Part shown: piece after piece, positions 1 to 6,472 of the stretch | Position numbering within the stretch: position 1 is the stretch's first letter | Layout of the letters: each line of letters begins with the position of its first letter | Assembly: GCA_017455945.1 (NCBI GenBank) | Contig: JAFTLM010000190.1 | Location: 1-6,743 of the forward strand | Length of the DNA stretch: 6,743 nt | Direction: 5' to 3' | Source of the DNA: Clostridia bacterium | Lineage (GTDB): Bacteria; Bacillota; Clostridia; Oscillospirales; CAG-272 | Notes under the pieces: generated by a model | Database searches by the model: none | What the model was told of the DNA's origin: nothing | The model's input: only the letters and a program-made list of their open reading frames with translations | Translations under genes and position numbers: made by a program

Positions 1-180
1 AAGGCATAATTCGGAACTCCGCTTTCTTTTGACACAAAAGGCGCAAAAGAAAGCTCACAAAGAAAACGCCGAGTGCCTGCGGGCACAAGAGGTCGCTTTT
101 TGCAAAAAGCTCCGCAAAAACCTTTCTGGACTTGGCAAGTGGGAACACACCCCTCGCCGCTAAACTATAATTTATTTGTG
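1..180. repeat. Non-coding stretch rich in inverted repeats, possible dispersed intergenic repeat
   Basis: No credible gene lies here; the one short open frame (73-255) has no recognisable domain and runs through the terminator. Three inverted repeats are visible. GCTTTCTTTTG at 21-31 pairs perfectly with 44-54 across a 12-base loop. GTGCC at 73-77 pairs with 82-86 around TGCG, a UNCG-type tetraloop closed by C-G. GCTTTTTGCAAAAAGC at 95-110 is a perfect 16-base palindrome. Such packing of hairpins next to an operon end is typical of clostridial intergenic repeat elements. That assignment is inferred from style, because only one copy is in view and the left edge is cut by the window. It could instead be the 3' region of a structured RNA or the end of a neighbouring operon. 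Confidence 0.45.
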
Positions 181-190
181 AATTTAAGAA

Positions 191-224
191 AACAAGGAGC
201 TGAATTTTCGTTCAGCTCCTTGTT
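191..224 (-). terminator. Intrinsic terminator of the six-gene operon
   Basis: AACAAGGAGCTGAA at 191-204 is perfectly complementary to 211-224, giving a 14-base-pair stem with the six-base loop 205-210. Read on the minus strand, the hairpin starts four bases after the TAA stop of the transporter gene and is followed by a T-rich run (TTCTTAAATT; the stem itself also ends in TT). This is a classic rho-independent terminator. On the plus strand the stem is followed by GGTTTTAGGCTTTTTG, so it could also stop transcription arriving from the left. Confidence 0.9.
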
Positions 225-228
225 GGTT

Positions 229-1161
229 TTAGGCTTTTTGTTTTTTCAAAATTGAGTTGAAGTCTATTTGCGAGACAACCACGGCGATGAACATAAGGGC
301 ACAGCCGATATATTCGTGCGTATCGAGATAATCGTGGAGGTAGATGGCACTTGCCACTACGCTTACCACCGATTCAAAGCTCATAATGAGCGACGCAACC
401 GAAGAGGAAGAGGAGTATTTTTGTCCTATTACCTGGAAGGTGTACGCTACGCCGCAGGAAAGCACGCCCGCAAAGAGAATTTCGCCCACACATTGCTTTA
501 TCAGACTTGGGTGGAAGCCCCCTTCAAATATGAGTGTAAGAACAGCGGCGATAAGCCCCGAAAAAACGAACTGGAGGAAGGAAAGCTTTACGCAGTCGGT
601 ATTCTTTACAAAATGGTCTACCGACAGGATATGCATAGCAAAAGCTACCGCACAGAGCAGGGTTACAAGGTCGCCTAAAGATATCTGTGTAAAACCCTTT
701 TCGCCAAAGGCACAGAGCAGATAGAGACCCGCTACCGCAAAGACGATACAACCGTAGATGTGGGGCTGTATTTTCTTTTTGAAGAGAAGCCCGATTACGG
801 GTACGAAGATTATGTACATTGCGGTAATAAAGCCCGATTTTCCCGAAGGGGTTCCCAGTGCCATACCGCCCTGTTGCAGGCACGCCGCCACGCAGTGGAA
901 GGATCCGCAGACAACTCCGCCGATAAGCAGGTTCTTTTTGTCTTTTGGCGTGAGCTTTACGTAACTGCCGTTTTTCTTTTTCAGTGCATCGATAACCAGA
1001 ATTACGGGTATAAGCACCGCCGCACCGATAAGAGTTCGGACGGCTTGAAATTCAAAGGGGCTGATGATGTCTGCGGCAACGTCCTGTGCCACAAAGGTGC
1101 AACCCCAGATTATGGTTGCGATAAGGAGAAAAAGGCTTCCTTTTAGATTCTTGATGTTCAT
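229..1161 (-). CDS. EamA/DMT-family membrane transporter
   Basis: This 310-residue protein is almost wholly hydrophobic and fits the ten-helix drug/metabolite transporter layout, with two EamA repeats at about residues 8-150 and 162-300. Repeat one begins with the usual hydrophobic start (LFLLIATIIWGCTFVAQ) and contains the family-like stretch GKSGFITAMYIIFVPVIG near 107-124. Length is normal for the family, and the end is positively charged (KKQKA), consistent with a cytoplasmic C-terminus. It acts in the inner membrane; substrates in this family range from amino acids and purines to nucleotide sugars and drugs, and sequence alone does not decide between them. The ATG lies 8 bases after the rlmH stop, and its weak site AGGT (1168-1171) overlaps that stop codon, suggesting translational coupling. 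It is the last gene of the operon, directly before the terminator. Confidence 0.9.
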   Translation of the reverse strand: MNIKNLKGSLFLLIATIIWGCTFVAQDVAADIISPFEFQAVRTLIGAAVLIPVILVIDALKKKNGSYVKLTPKDKKNLLIGGVVCGSFHCVAACLQQGGMALGTPSGKSGFITAMYIIFVPVIGLLFKKKIQPHIYGCIVFAVAGLYLLCAFGEKGFTQISLGDLVTLLCAVAFAMHILSVDHFVKNTDCVKLSFLQFVFSGLIAAVLTLIFEGGFHPSLIKQCVGEILFAGVLSCGVAYTFQVIGQKYSSSSSVASLIMSFESVVSVVASAIYLHDYLDTHEYIGCALMFIAVVVSQIDFNSILKKQKA

Positions 1162-1169
1162 TGTTTTAC

Positions 1170-1649
1170 CTATTTGTGATATTTTGTTCCTTTGATAATA
1201 TTCATTGCGCGGTAGATTATTTCAAGCAGCATTACGCGCATAAGCTGGTGGGGAAAGGTCAGCTTTGACACCGAAAGCTTGTAGTCGCAAGAGGCTTTGA
1301 GAGCTTCTGATATACCGTGTGAGCTTCCGATTATGAGGCAGACCGTGCCGCATATTTGGGAAATTTCCTCTATTTTTGCCGCCAGCTCTTCGGAGGAAAG
1401 CTGTTTGCCTTCCACGCAAAGGGCTATTTTGTAGGCTTTTTGAGGAATTGCTTTTGAAATTCGTTCCGCCTCTTCCGAAAGCGCCTTGGCGATTTCACTC
1501 TGCGATGGGTTGTCGGGGAGCTTGTATTCTTTAAGCTCGACGATCTCCGCGTTGCAGAAAGCCGAGAGGCGTTTTGTGTATTCGGCGACGGCGTCCTTGA
1601 GGTAGCTTTCCTTCAGGGAGCCGACGGTGATTATTTTCAGGTTGAGCAT
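1170..1649 (-). CDS. rlmH: RlmH, 23S rRNA (pseudouridine-1915-N3) methyltransferase
   Basis: RlmH uses S-adenosylmethionine to methylate N3 of pseudouridine 1915 in helix 69 of 23S rRNA on assembled 70S ribosomes. The protein has the family's usual length (159 residues) and shows its main features: the N-terminal strand LKIITVGSLKE, the SPOUT-knot region LIIGSSHGIS (105-114), and the highly conserved tail from LTFPHQLMR (130-138) to KGTKYHK at the very end. The glycine pair normally seen in the cofactor loop (IGG) is here G108-S109, a small deviation. The start ATG lies inside the end of walJ (13-base overlap) with a strong AGGAGG site at 1654-1659. This is the orthologue of staphylococcal orfX, whose 3' end is the SCCmec attachment site; here the gene end is intact, with the next gene 8 bases away, so no cassette is inserted. 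Confidence 0.97.
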   Translation of the reverse strand: MLNLKIITVGSLKESYLKDAVAEYTKRLSAFCNAEIVELKEYKLPDNPSQSEIAKALSEEAERISKAIPQKAYKIALCVEGKQLSSEELAAKIEEISQICGTVCLIIGSSHGISEALKASCDYKLSVSKLTFPHQLMRVMLLEIIYRAMNIIKGTKYHK

Positions 1650-2440
1650 AGTTCCTCCTCGTCAGAAACAAGCACTGTTGGGGAAAATTGGTCGGCTATT
1701 GCCAGATTTACCGAAGGGTCGCAGATGACGGTGGAAATTTCGTCATAGGCGAGGGAGGGGTGGTTGTTTTCCTCGCTGAGATGTGCCAGCAACACGTTTT
1801 TGGTACCGTTAGCACAGAGCTCCGAAAGAAAAACAGCACAGTCTGTGTTTGACAGGTGCCCTCGCTTTGACAGGATTCGCTTTTTAAGGTCGTATGGATA
1901 GCTTCCGTGTTTCAGCATTTCCACGTCGTGATTTGCCTCTATGACTACGCTTTCGCACCCCATAAGTCCCGACGATATGGCGTCGGTCACGTAGCCTATA
2001 TCGGTGGCATAGCCTATTTCGCGGAGGCATTCGCCCTCCCGAAAGCTTATGCGGAATCCCACACTGCACATACTGTCGTGGGGCGTGGGGAAAGAGGCCA
2101 CGGTAAGCTCCTTGACCTTTTCCGCATACATCGGCGGGTGTATCACAAGGCATTCCGTCACGTGAGGTGCCGCCTTAGACAGCAGCTTTTGTGCCGATTT
2201 TTCGGTTATGTGGACGGGTATTCTGTGTTTTTTCAAAAACACCTCAAGTGCCGACACGTGGTCGGTATGCTCGTGGGTTATGAAAATCGCGTCTATGCTG
2301 TCGGGAGATATATTTGCAGCTTTCAAGCTATCGGTCAGCCGTCTGGCACTCTGCCCCGCATCTATGAGGATATTTGTTCCGCACGCGGAAACTAGGGTGG
2401 AGTTGCCCTTTGAGCCCGAATAAAGTGATATCAGCTTCAT
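1637..2440 (-). CDS. walJ: WalJ/YycJ-type metallo-beta-lactamase-fold protein
   Basis: This 267-residue protein has the metallo-beta-lactamase fold. The zinc motif HEHTDH is at residues 56-61, with further likely ligands at H121 (PTPHDS), D147 (ATDIGY) and H220 (LLAHLSEENN). The start MKLISLYSGSKGNSTLV and the motifs EANHD (168-172) and RGHLSN (193-198) are characteristic of the YycJ/WalJ/VicX group. Members are cytoplasmic and have been linked to the WalRK cell-wall regulon and to nuclease activity in DNA repair; the true substrate in this organism is unknown. No walR, walK, walH or walI lies beside it, but the link to rlmH recalls the common Firmicute arrangement. The ATG overlaps the stop of the upstream membrane-protein gene (ATGA), with only a weak GGA site, so translation is probably coupled. 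Its own last codons carry the Shine-Dalgarno of rlmH. Confidence 0.92.
   Translation of the reverse strand: MKLISLYSGSKGNSTLVSACGTNILIDAGQSARRLTDSLKAANISPDSIDAIFITHEHTDHVSALEVFLKKHRIPVHITEKSAQKLLSKAAPHVTECLVIHPPMYAEKVKELTVASFPTPHDSMCSVGFRISFREGECLREIGYATDIGYVTDAISSGLMGCESVVIEANHDVEMLKHGSYPYDLKKRILSKRGHLSNTDCAVFLSELCANGTKNVLLAHLSEENNHPSLAYDEISTVICDPSVNLAIADQFSPTVLVSDEEELCST
1654..1659 (-). promoter_or_regulatory. Ribosome binding site of rlmH inside walJ
   Basis: AGGAGG on the minus strand ends four bases before the rlmH ATG (1649). The same bases encode the acidic end of WalJ (DEEEL). This supports the chosen rlmH start and the 13-base overlap of the two genes. Confidence 0.85.
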
Positions 2441-2817
2441 TTTCCGAATTTTGAAAGTATTCCCTGAAGCATATATACGTCGATGGCTTCAAAGAAAAAT
2501 GTGGCTATCATAGGAATGAGCACAAGCATTGCCCACTTGGAATTTTTGCGTCTTCTCTCGATTTCGGCGAGAATCTCCGCTTTTTGCTCTTTTGAGAGAT
2601 TGGGTGGGAGAATGTCGTCGGTGGCTTTTGTTCCGATGATTCCGCGGTTGTAGAATACGTACCACAGAGCCGTGACGAGAGACACGGCACCGTAAACGAT
2701 GAGCACGACCAGGTAGGACACCCAGCTCAGCTCCTTGAACACTCTGAACACGGCAATGGCGAGGGCACAGAGAAGAAGGAGCACACCCGCCAAGCCGAAG
2801 TTGAATTTAGGTTTCAT
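2437..2817 (-). CDS. Small membrane protein of unknown function, three predicted helices
   Basis: I do not recognise this 126-residue protein. Three hydrophobic segments are visible at about residues 8-27, 33-56 and 95-117. Between the second and third lies a charged, probably helical cytoplasmic stretch (63-94) with the pattern LSKEQKAEILAEIERRRKNSK. The N-terminus is basic (MKPK) and the first helix carries no signal-peptidase site that I can see. Its ATG is one base after the galactokinase stop, with a weak GGG site about nine bases upstream inside the galactokinase gene. Its TGA overlaps the walJ ATG. Being squeezed between two genes in this way shows that it is translated as part of the operon. 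A helper role for WalJ or for sugar uptake would be guesswork; it is too small and lacks motifs for a known transporter. Confidence 0.8.
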   Translation of the reverse strand: MKPKFNFGLAGVLLLLCALAIAVFRVFKELSWVSYLVVLIVYGAVSLVTALWYVFYNRGIIGTKATDDILPPNLSKEQKAEILAEIERRRKNSKWAMLVLIPMIATFFFEAIDVYMLQGILSKFGK

Positions 2818-2818
2818 T

Positions 2819-4102
2819 TTATATGACCCTTATAGCACCGCGAGGTCTTACGCGGAGAATGATGCAGGCTCCGTTGCCGAACGCCGCGTCCATCTCCTTG
2901 CGAAAGCCTTCGGCATCAGCGCTGGGAACAAACGCCTGGATAGTTCCCGCAAAGCCGCCGCCGTGAACTCTCCAAGCCGCCTTTTTGTCAAAAAGGAAGT
3001 TTTCAGCCAGGCAGAGGGCAAGGGAAAGCCCCTGCTCGCTTACGTTTTTAGTGGTGTATACATTCTGGAGGTAGCAGAAGGAGGAACGTCCCGAAGCCAG
3101 CACGCCGTCAAAGAAGGCGTCAAGGTCGCCCTGCTTGAGCGCCGCGGTCTGGTTAGCCACACGTTCGTTTTCGTTCAGGAAGTGGAAGGCGCGGAGGATA
3201 GCCCTGTCGCCAAGCTTCTCCCTGAGTGCGGGGATTTCCTTTTTAACCGTGTCGATGTTAAGCTCGCGGAGCACCTTCTTGCCGAAGTGAGCCGCAACAG
3301 CCTTCATCTCGGCAGGCACCGAGGCGTAATCGTCGGTCAGGTCGGCGTGATTGCCGCCCGTGCTTACTATACAGAGGTTGTAGCCGGCCTTTGTGATGTC
3401 AAAGTCAAGCTTTTCGATAATCGGTGCGCCGGGTGTCTTGAAGTCGATGGCAACGATGCCGCCGCAAGCGCAGGCAACCTGGTCCATAAGACCGCAGGGC
3501 TTGCCGAAGAACACGTTCTCGGCGTACTGGGAAAGCTTTGCGATTTCCACGTTATCGACATTGCCGTCGTTGTACATAAAGTTGAGAATGTTTCCAATCA
3601 TATCCTCGAAAGCGGCGGAGGAGGAAAGTCCCGACCCCTTAAGCACGCTGGAGGTGGTGTAGGCACAGAAGCCGCCTACCTTGTGGCCGTTATTTTTGAA
3701 GCCCTTGCACATACCTGCGATTATGGAAGCCGAGGTGCCGAAGAGCTTTTCGTCGGCGTCGGTGTACTTCTCAAAATCGACGGTGTCCTCGTCAAATCCC
3801 TCGGATTTCACTTTGATAACGCTGCCGTCAAGCTTTGCGGCAACGGCGATAATGTCAAGGTCTATGGAAGCGGCGATAACTCTGCCGAAGTTGTGGTCGG
3901 TGTGGTTACCCGATATCTCGCTTCTGCCCGAAACCGAGAAGATTCCCGCGTTTTCCATATTGCCGTAGAGCTTTTCAAACTCGTCGATGGCGTTCAGATA
4001 TCTCTCCGTCTGCTTTGCGATATTTGCCTCGCCGTAAAGCTCGGTGAGTGTGTCGTTTATTTTGCCGGCGATTATCGCCGCGCGAAGTTCTTTTGTATTC
4101 AT
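2819..4102 (-). CDS. galK: Galactokinase (GHMP kinase)
   Basis: The enzyme transfers phosphate from ATP to the C1 hydroxyl of alpha-D-galactose, the first Leloir step. The GHMP architecture is complete. Numbered from the ATG at 4102 (427 residues), it shows the galactokinase signature GRSEISGNHTDHN at 59-71, the ATP loop KGSGLSSSAA at 155-164, the catalytic-base motif LMDQ with D207, and the C-terminal motif GGGFAG at 381-386. Most galactokinases have GRVNLIGEHTDYN; here the sugar-contacting Glu is Asn66, while His67 and Asp69 are kept. The protein has roughly 25-30 more residues before the signature than usual. An upstream TTG at 4108 is in frame but too close to the Shine-Dalgarno, so I chose the ATG. 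The gene follows the alpha-galactosidase by 18 bases, matching its supply of galactose. Confidence 0.95.
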   Translation of the reverse strand: MNTKELRAAIIAGKINDTLTELYGEANIAKQTERYLNAIDEFEKLYGNMENAGIFSVSGRSEISGNHTDHNFGRVIAASIDLDIIAVAAKLDGSVIKVKSEGFDEDTVDFEKYTDADEKLFGTSASIIAGMCKGFKNNGHKVGGFCAYTTSSVLKGSGLSSSAAFEDMIGNILNFMYNDGNVDNVEIAKLSQYAENVFFGKPCGLMDQVACACGGIVAIDFKTPGAPIIEKLDFDITKAGYNLCIVSTGGNHADLTDDYASVPAEMKAVAAHFGKKVLRELNIDTVKKEIPALREKLGDRAILRAFHFLNENERVANQTAALKQGDLDAFFDGVLASGRSSFCYLQNVYTTKNVSEQGLSLALCLAENFLFDKKAAWRVHGGGFAGTIQAFVPSADAEGFRKEMDAAFGNGACIILRVRPRGAIRVI

Positions 4103-4110
4103 AATCAAAT

Positions 4111-4116
4111 TCCTTT
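4111..4116 (-). promoter_or_regulatory. Ribosome binding site that fixes the galK start
   Basis: AAAGGA on the minus strand ends eight bases before the ATG at 4102, a good distance. The in-frame TTG at 4108 would leave only two bases, which is too short. The site sits just after the alpha-galactosidase stop codon (4121-4123) and belongs to a 13-base word that also precedes the alpha-galactosidase gene. Confidence 0.8.
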
Positions 4117-4120
4117 CAAA

Positions 4121-6316
4121 TCAGTCTATCGCCTTGAAGTGAACCTTTTTGCTGTTGTAGTCGCCTTCAAATCCAATGAAGTTGAGACCCGCATTCATAA
4201 GGGTAGAGCCCTTGTAGGTTCTGCCGGTTTCCTCGTCGCGGTAAGTCTTGTTGGGGTCGAGGCCTTTGAGGCAGACGGTGCGGCGAACTCTGGGACGGGA
4301 ATAGAGAAGCACGTAAGTCAGAAGTGCCTCGTTCTTGTCCTCGGATACAAATTCCCAGGCGTAGGCTGTGCGGTCGCCGTCAAAGGGAGTTATGAGGCGG
4401 TAAAGCTCACCGTAGTGGATAACGTCGTAGAGCTTGTGATACTCCTCGCACTGCTTTTTAACCGCTTCACATTCTTCATCGGTGAACTTGGTAGCGTCAA
4501 GCTCGTAGCCGAAGGTTCCCGAAAGAGCCACGTTTCCTCTGGTTTCAAAGGATGTGATACGCTTTGTCTGGTGGTTGGGAACGGCACTGACGTGAGCACC
4601 CATAGTTGCGGTGGGGTAGCACATAGACGTACCGTGCTGAATGAAGAGACGCTCTGCCGCGTCGGAGCAGTCGCTGGTCCAGAACTGGGGGCTGTAATAG
4701 AGCATAGCGGGGTCAAAGCGTCCGCCGCCCGAGGAGCAACCCTCAAGGAGAATGTGGGGATATCTTTCGATGAACTTGTCAAGGAACTCGTAAAGTCCAA
4801 GCATATATCTGTGAAGAGTTTCTTTCTGTCTTTCGGGGGGAAGCGCCGCAGAGCCTACTTCGGTGAAGTTTCGGTTGTAGTCCCATTTTACGTACTCGAT
4901 GTTTGCGTTGTCAAGAACCTCACACATAGAGTCGAATATGTAGTCGCGAACCTCTTTTCTGGAGAAGTCGAGAATAAGCTGATTTCTTCCCACACTCATA
5001 GGTCTGCCGTCGATGTGGACTACCCAGTCGGGGTGAGCACGGTAGAGGTCGCTGTCGGGGTTGACCATTTCGGGCTCGAACCAAAGTCCGAACTTCATAC
5101 CGAAGCTATTGATACGCTTTGCCAGCTCTCCCATAGTGCAGCCAAGCTTTTCTTCGTTTACCTTCCAGTCGCCGAGACCCGCGCGGTCGTGGTTTCTTGC
5201 GCCGAACCAGCCGTCGTCAAGGACGAAAAGCTCAACGCCAAGCGTTGATGCCTTCTCCGCGATAGCACAGAGCTTGTCGGCATCAAACTTGAAGTACGTA
5301 CCCTCCCAGTTGTTGATGAGAATGGGACGTTTTTTTGTCATCCATTCGCTCTTGCAAAGGTGCTTTGAGTAGAGCTTGTGGAAGGTGCGGCTCATATGTC
5401 CGATACCCTTGTCGGAGTACACCATAACCGCCTCGGGAGCAACGAACTTTTCGCCCGGCTCAAGCAGCCAGTTGAAGTCCTCGTGGTTGATACCCATAAT
5501 AAAGCGAAGTCCCTCAAAGGAATCTCTGTAAGCCGTTGCGGCAAAGTTTCCGCTGTAGACCAGGTTAAAGCCGTAGACCTCACCGAAGTCCTCGCAGGCG
5601 TTGGGTCTTGCCAGAGCCACGAATGGGTTGTGGAAGTGAGAGGAAGCACCGCGGAGGCCCTGTACAGTCTTGCTTCCGTGACCTATGGGCTCACGTTCAA
5701 AGGTGCGTTCAAAGCAGGGTCTGCCCCAGAGGTGAATGAAGTCGAAGTCGCCCTGGAGGTCTACGTTGGTGCTGTATACAGCCTCGAGATTCATAGCCTT
5801 TTCTGAACGGTTCTCCACGATGCAGTGTCTTGTGATGACGGGGAGGTTTTCAAACACCGTGTAGAAGAGGGTGACGTATGCTCCGGTTACTTCGTCGCAG
5901 GCGAGAACTTCAAGAGTTTCAGCCTCGTTTTCGGCTGCGTGAGTTTCGGGCATACCCTCAACGTCGGGTTTTCCCTTGTATATTTTGTGAGAAATATATG
6001 CCAGATTTGTGGCACTCTGACCGCTCGCCGCCTTTATTTTAAGGGCTGTGGGGCGGTAGTCGGCAACACCGAAGGTGGAGTATTCAAGGGGCTTTGTGCC
6101 CAGGTTGAGCATATCTCCGGCAACAGAGTAGTGGGGCTTTGCCTGAACGCCCGAAAGACCCCAGCGCGCGGCAAGATACGCAAGGTCGCTGTCGCCTACG
6201 GTTGCACCGTAATAGTAATGAATCATCAGCCCGTGGTCGTTTACACCGAAAACGTAGCTGGATTCGTTGGTGTCGAGTTTAAATATCTTTTTTTCGCTGT
6301 CAAAAATGATTGGCAT
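4121..6316 (-). CDS. aga: Alpha-galactosidase, glycoside hydrolase family 36
   Basis: This 731-residue enzyme releases terminal alpha-1,6-linked galactose from melibiose, raffinose, stachyose and similar sugars with retention of configuration. The GH36 three-part layout fits: an N-terminal beta-sandwich (about 1-325), a TIM barrel (about 330-640) and a C-terminal beta domain (about 645-731). In the barrel I see LDDGWFG at 366-372 (galactose-binding Asp pair), the nucleophile motif KWDYNR with D479, the substrate loop CSSGGGRFD at 527-535, and WTSDCSDA with acid/base D549. The 70-residue spacing of the two catalytic Asp matches well-studied bacterial GH36 enzymes. There is no signal peptide or anchor, so it acts in the cytoplasm on imported sugar. 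The ATG has a good AAAGGA site (6325-6330). It is the first gene of the operon, directly behind the minus-strand promoter. Confidence 0.97.
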   Translation of the reverse strand: MPIIFDSEKKIFKLDTNESSYVFGVNDHGLMIHYYYGATVGDSDLAYLAARWGLSGVQAKPHYSVAGDMLNLGTKPLEYSTFGVADYRPTALKIKAASGQSATNLAYISHKIYKGKPDVEGMPETHAAENEAETLEVLACDEVTGAYVTLFYTVFENLPVITRHCIVENRSEKAMNLEAVYSTNVDLQGDFDFIHLWGRPCFERTFEREPIGHGSKTVQGLRGASSHFHNPFVALARPNACEDFGEVYGFNLVYSGNFAATAYRDSFEGLRFIMGINHEDFNWLLEPGEKFVAPEAVMVYSDKGIGHMSRTFHKLYSKHLCKSEWMTKKRPILINNWEGTYFKFDADKLCAIAEKASTLGVELFVLDDGWFGARNHDRAGLGDWKVNEEKLGCTMGELAKRINSFGMKFGLWFEPEMVNPDSDLYRAHPDWVVHIDGRPMSVGRNQLILDFSRKEVRDYIFDSMCEVLDNANIEYVKWDYNRNFTEVGSAALPPERQKETLHRYMLGLYEFLDKFIERYPHILLEGCSSGGGRFDPAMLYYSPQFWTSDCSDAAERLFIQHGTSMCYPTATMGAHVSAVPNHQTKRITSFETRGNVALSGTFGYELDATKFTDEECEAVKKQCEEYHKLYDVIHYGELYRLITPFDGDRTAYAWEFVSEDKNEALLTYVLLYSRPRVRRTVCLKGLDPNKTYRDEETGRTYKGSTLMNAGLNFIGFEGDYNSKKVHFKAID

Positions 6317-6324
6317 AGTGTTTT

Positions 6325-6330
6325 TCCTTT
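6325..6330 (-). promoter_or_regulatory. Ribosome binding site of the alpha-galactosidase gene
   Basis: AAAGGA on the minus strand lies eight bases before the ATG at 6316. With its surroundings it forms GATTTGAAAGGAA, the same 13 bases found before galK. Confidence 0.8.
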
Positions 6331-6351
6331 CAAATCAAATTTATACATCTT

Positions 6352-6365
6352 ATATGATATCATAT
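6352..6365. promoter_or_regulatory. Perfect 14-base palindrome over the operon -10 box, candidate operator
   Basis: ATATGATATCATAT is its own reverse complement and covers the whole -10 region of the minus-strand promoter, including its TG extension. A repressor bound here would block RNA polymerase directly. The cognate protein is not identifiable from the window. AT-rich palindromes do occur by chance, so the operator reading is an inference. Confidence 0.45.
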
Positions 6366-6382
6366 TTTTTTGCGATTGTCTA
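6354..6382 (-). promoter_or_regulatory. Sigma-A type promoter of the alpha-galactosidase operon
   Basis: On the minus strand TAGACA (6377-6382, 5 of 6 matches to TTGACA) is followed after exactly 17 bases by TATCAT (6354-6359, 5 of 6 matches to TATAAT). TG at 6361-6362 makes this an extended -10. Transcription would start near 6347, leaving a leader of about 30 bases before the ATG. It probably drives all six genes to the terminator at 191-224, as no terminator is seen between them. Confidence 0.7.
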
Positions 6383-6390
6383 TACTCAAA

Positions 6391-6405
6391 AGTAAATTTT
6401 TTACT
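6391..6405. promoter_or_regulatory. Inverted repeat just upstream of the operon -35 box
   Basis: AGTAAA and TTTACT form six-base arms around TTT. The repeat lies 8 bases upstream of the minus-strand -35 element, a place where an activator or UP-like element could act. It is short and AT-rich, so chance is a real alternative. Confidence 0.3.
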
Positions 6406-6472
6406 CGCAACGTCGAATTTTTGCCGACAGACAGACGTGATTTTGGGCTGTTTAAAGTAAAATGAGTATAAA

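Noticed and set aside
73..255. Short plus-strand protein (60 residues) at the left end
   Set aside because: It reads through two hairpins and the operon terminator, has no good ribosome site, and looks like a chance translation of the repeat block.
1162..1190. SCC-type attachment site at the 3' end of rlmH
   Set aside because: The end resembles the staphylococcal core (TATCACAAAT) only because the YHK tail of RlmH is conserved. The next gene follows after 8 bases, and no recombinase, direct repeat or inserted cassette is present.
2735..5248. Plus-strand 837-codon open reading frame as a real gene
   Set aside because: It lies opposite three convincing genes, shares codon register with galK and aga, has no recognisable domain, and is explained by avoidance of TTA, CTA and TCA in those genes.
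5825..6460. Plus-strand 211-codon frame over the start of the alpha-galactosidase gene
   Set aside because: It is in antisense register with aga over most of its length, then runs through the promoter region; no family resemblance and no convincing ribosome site.
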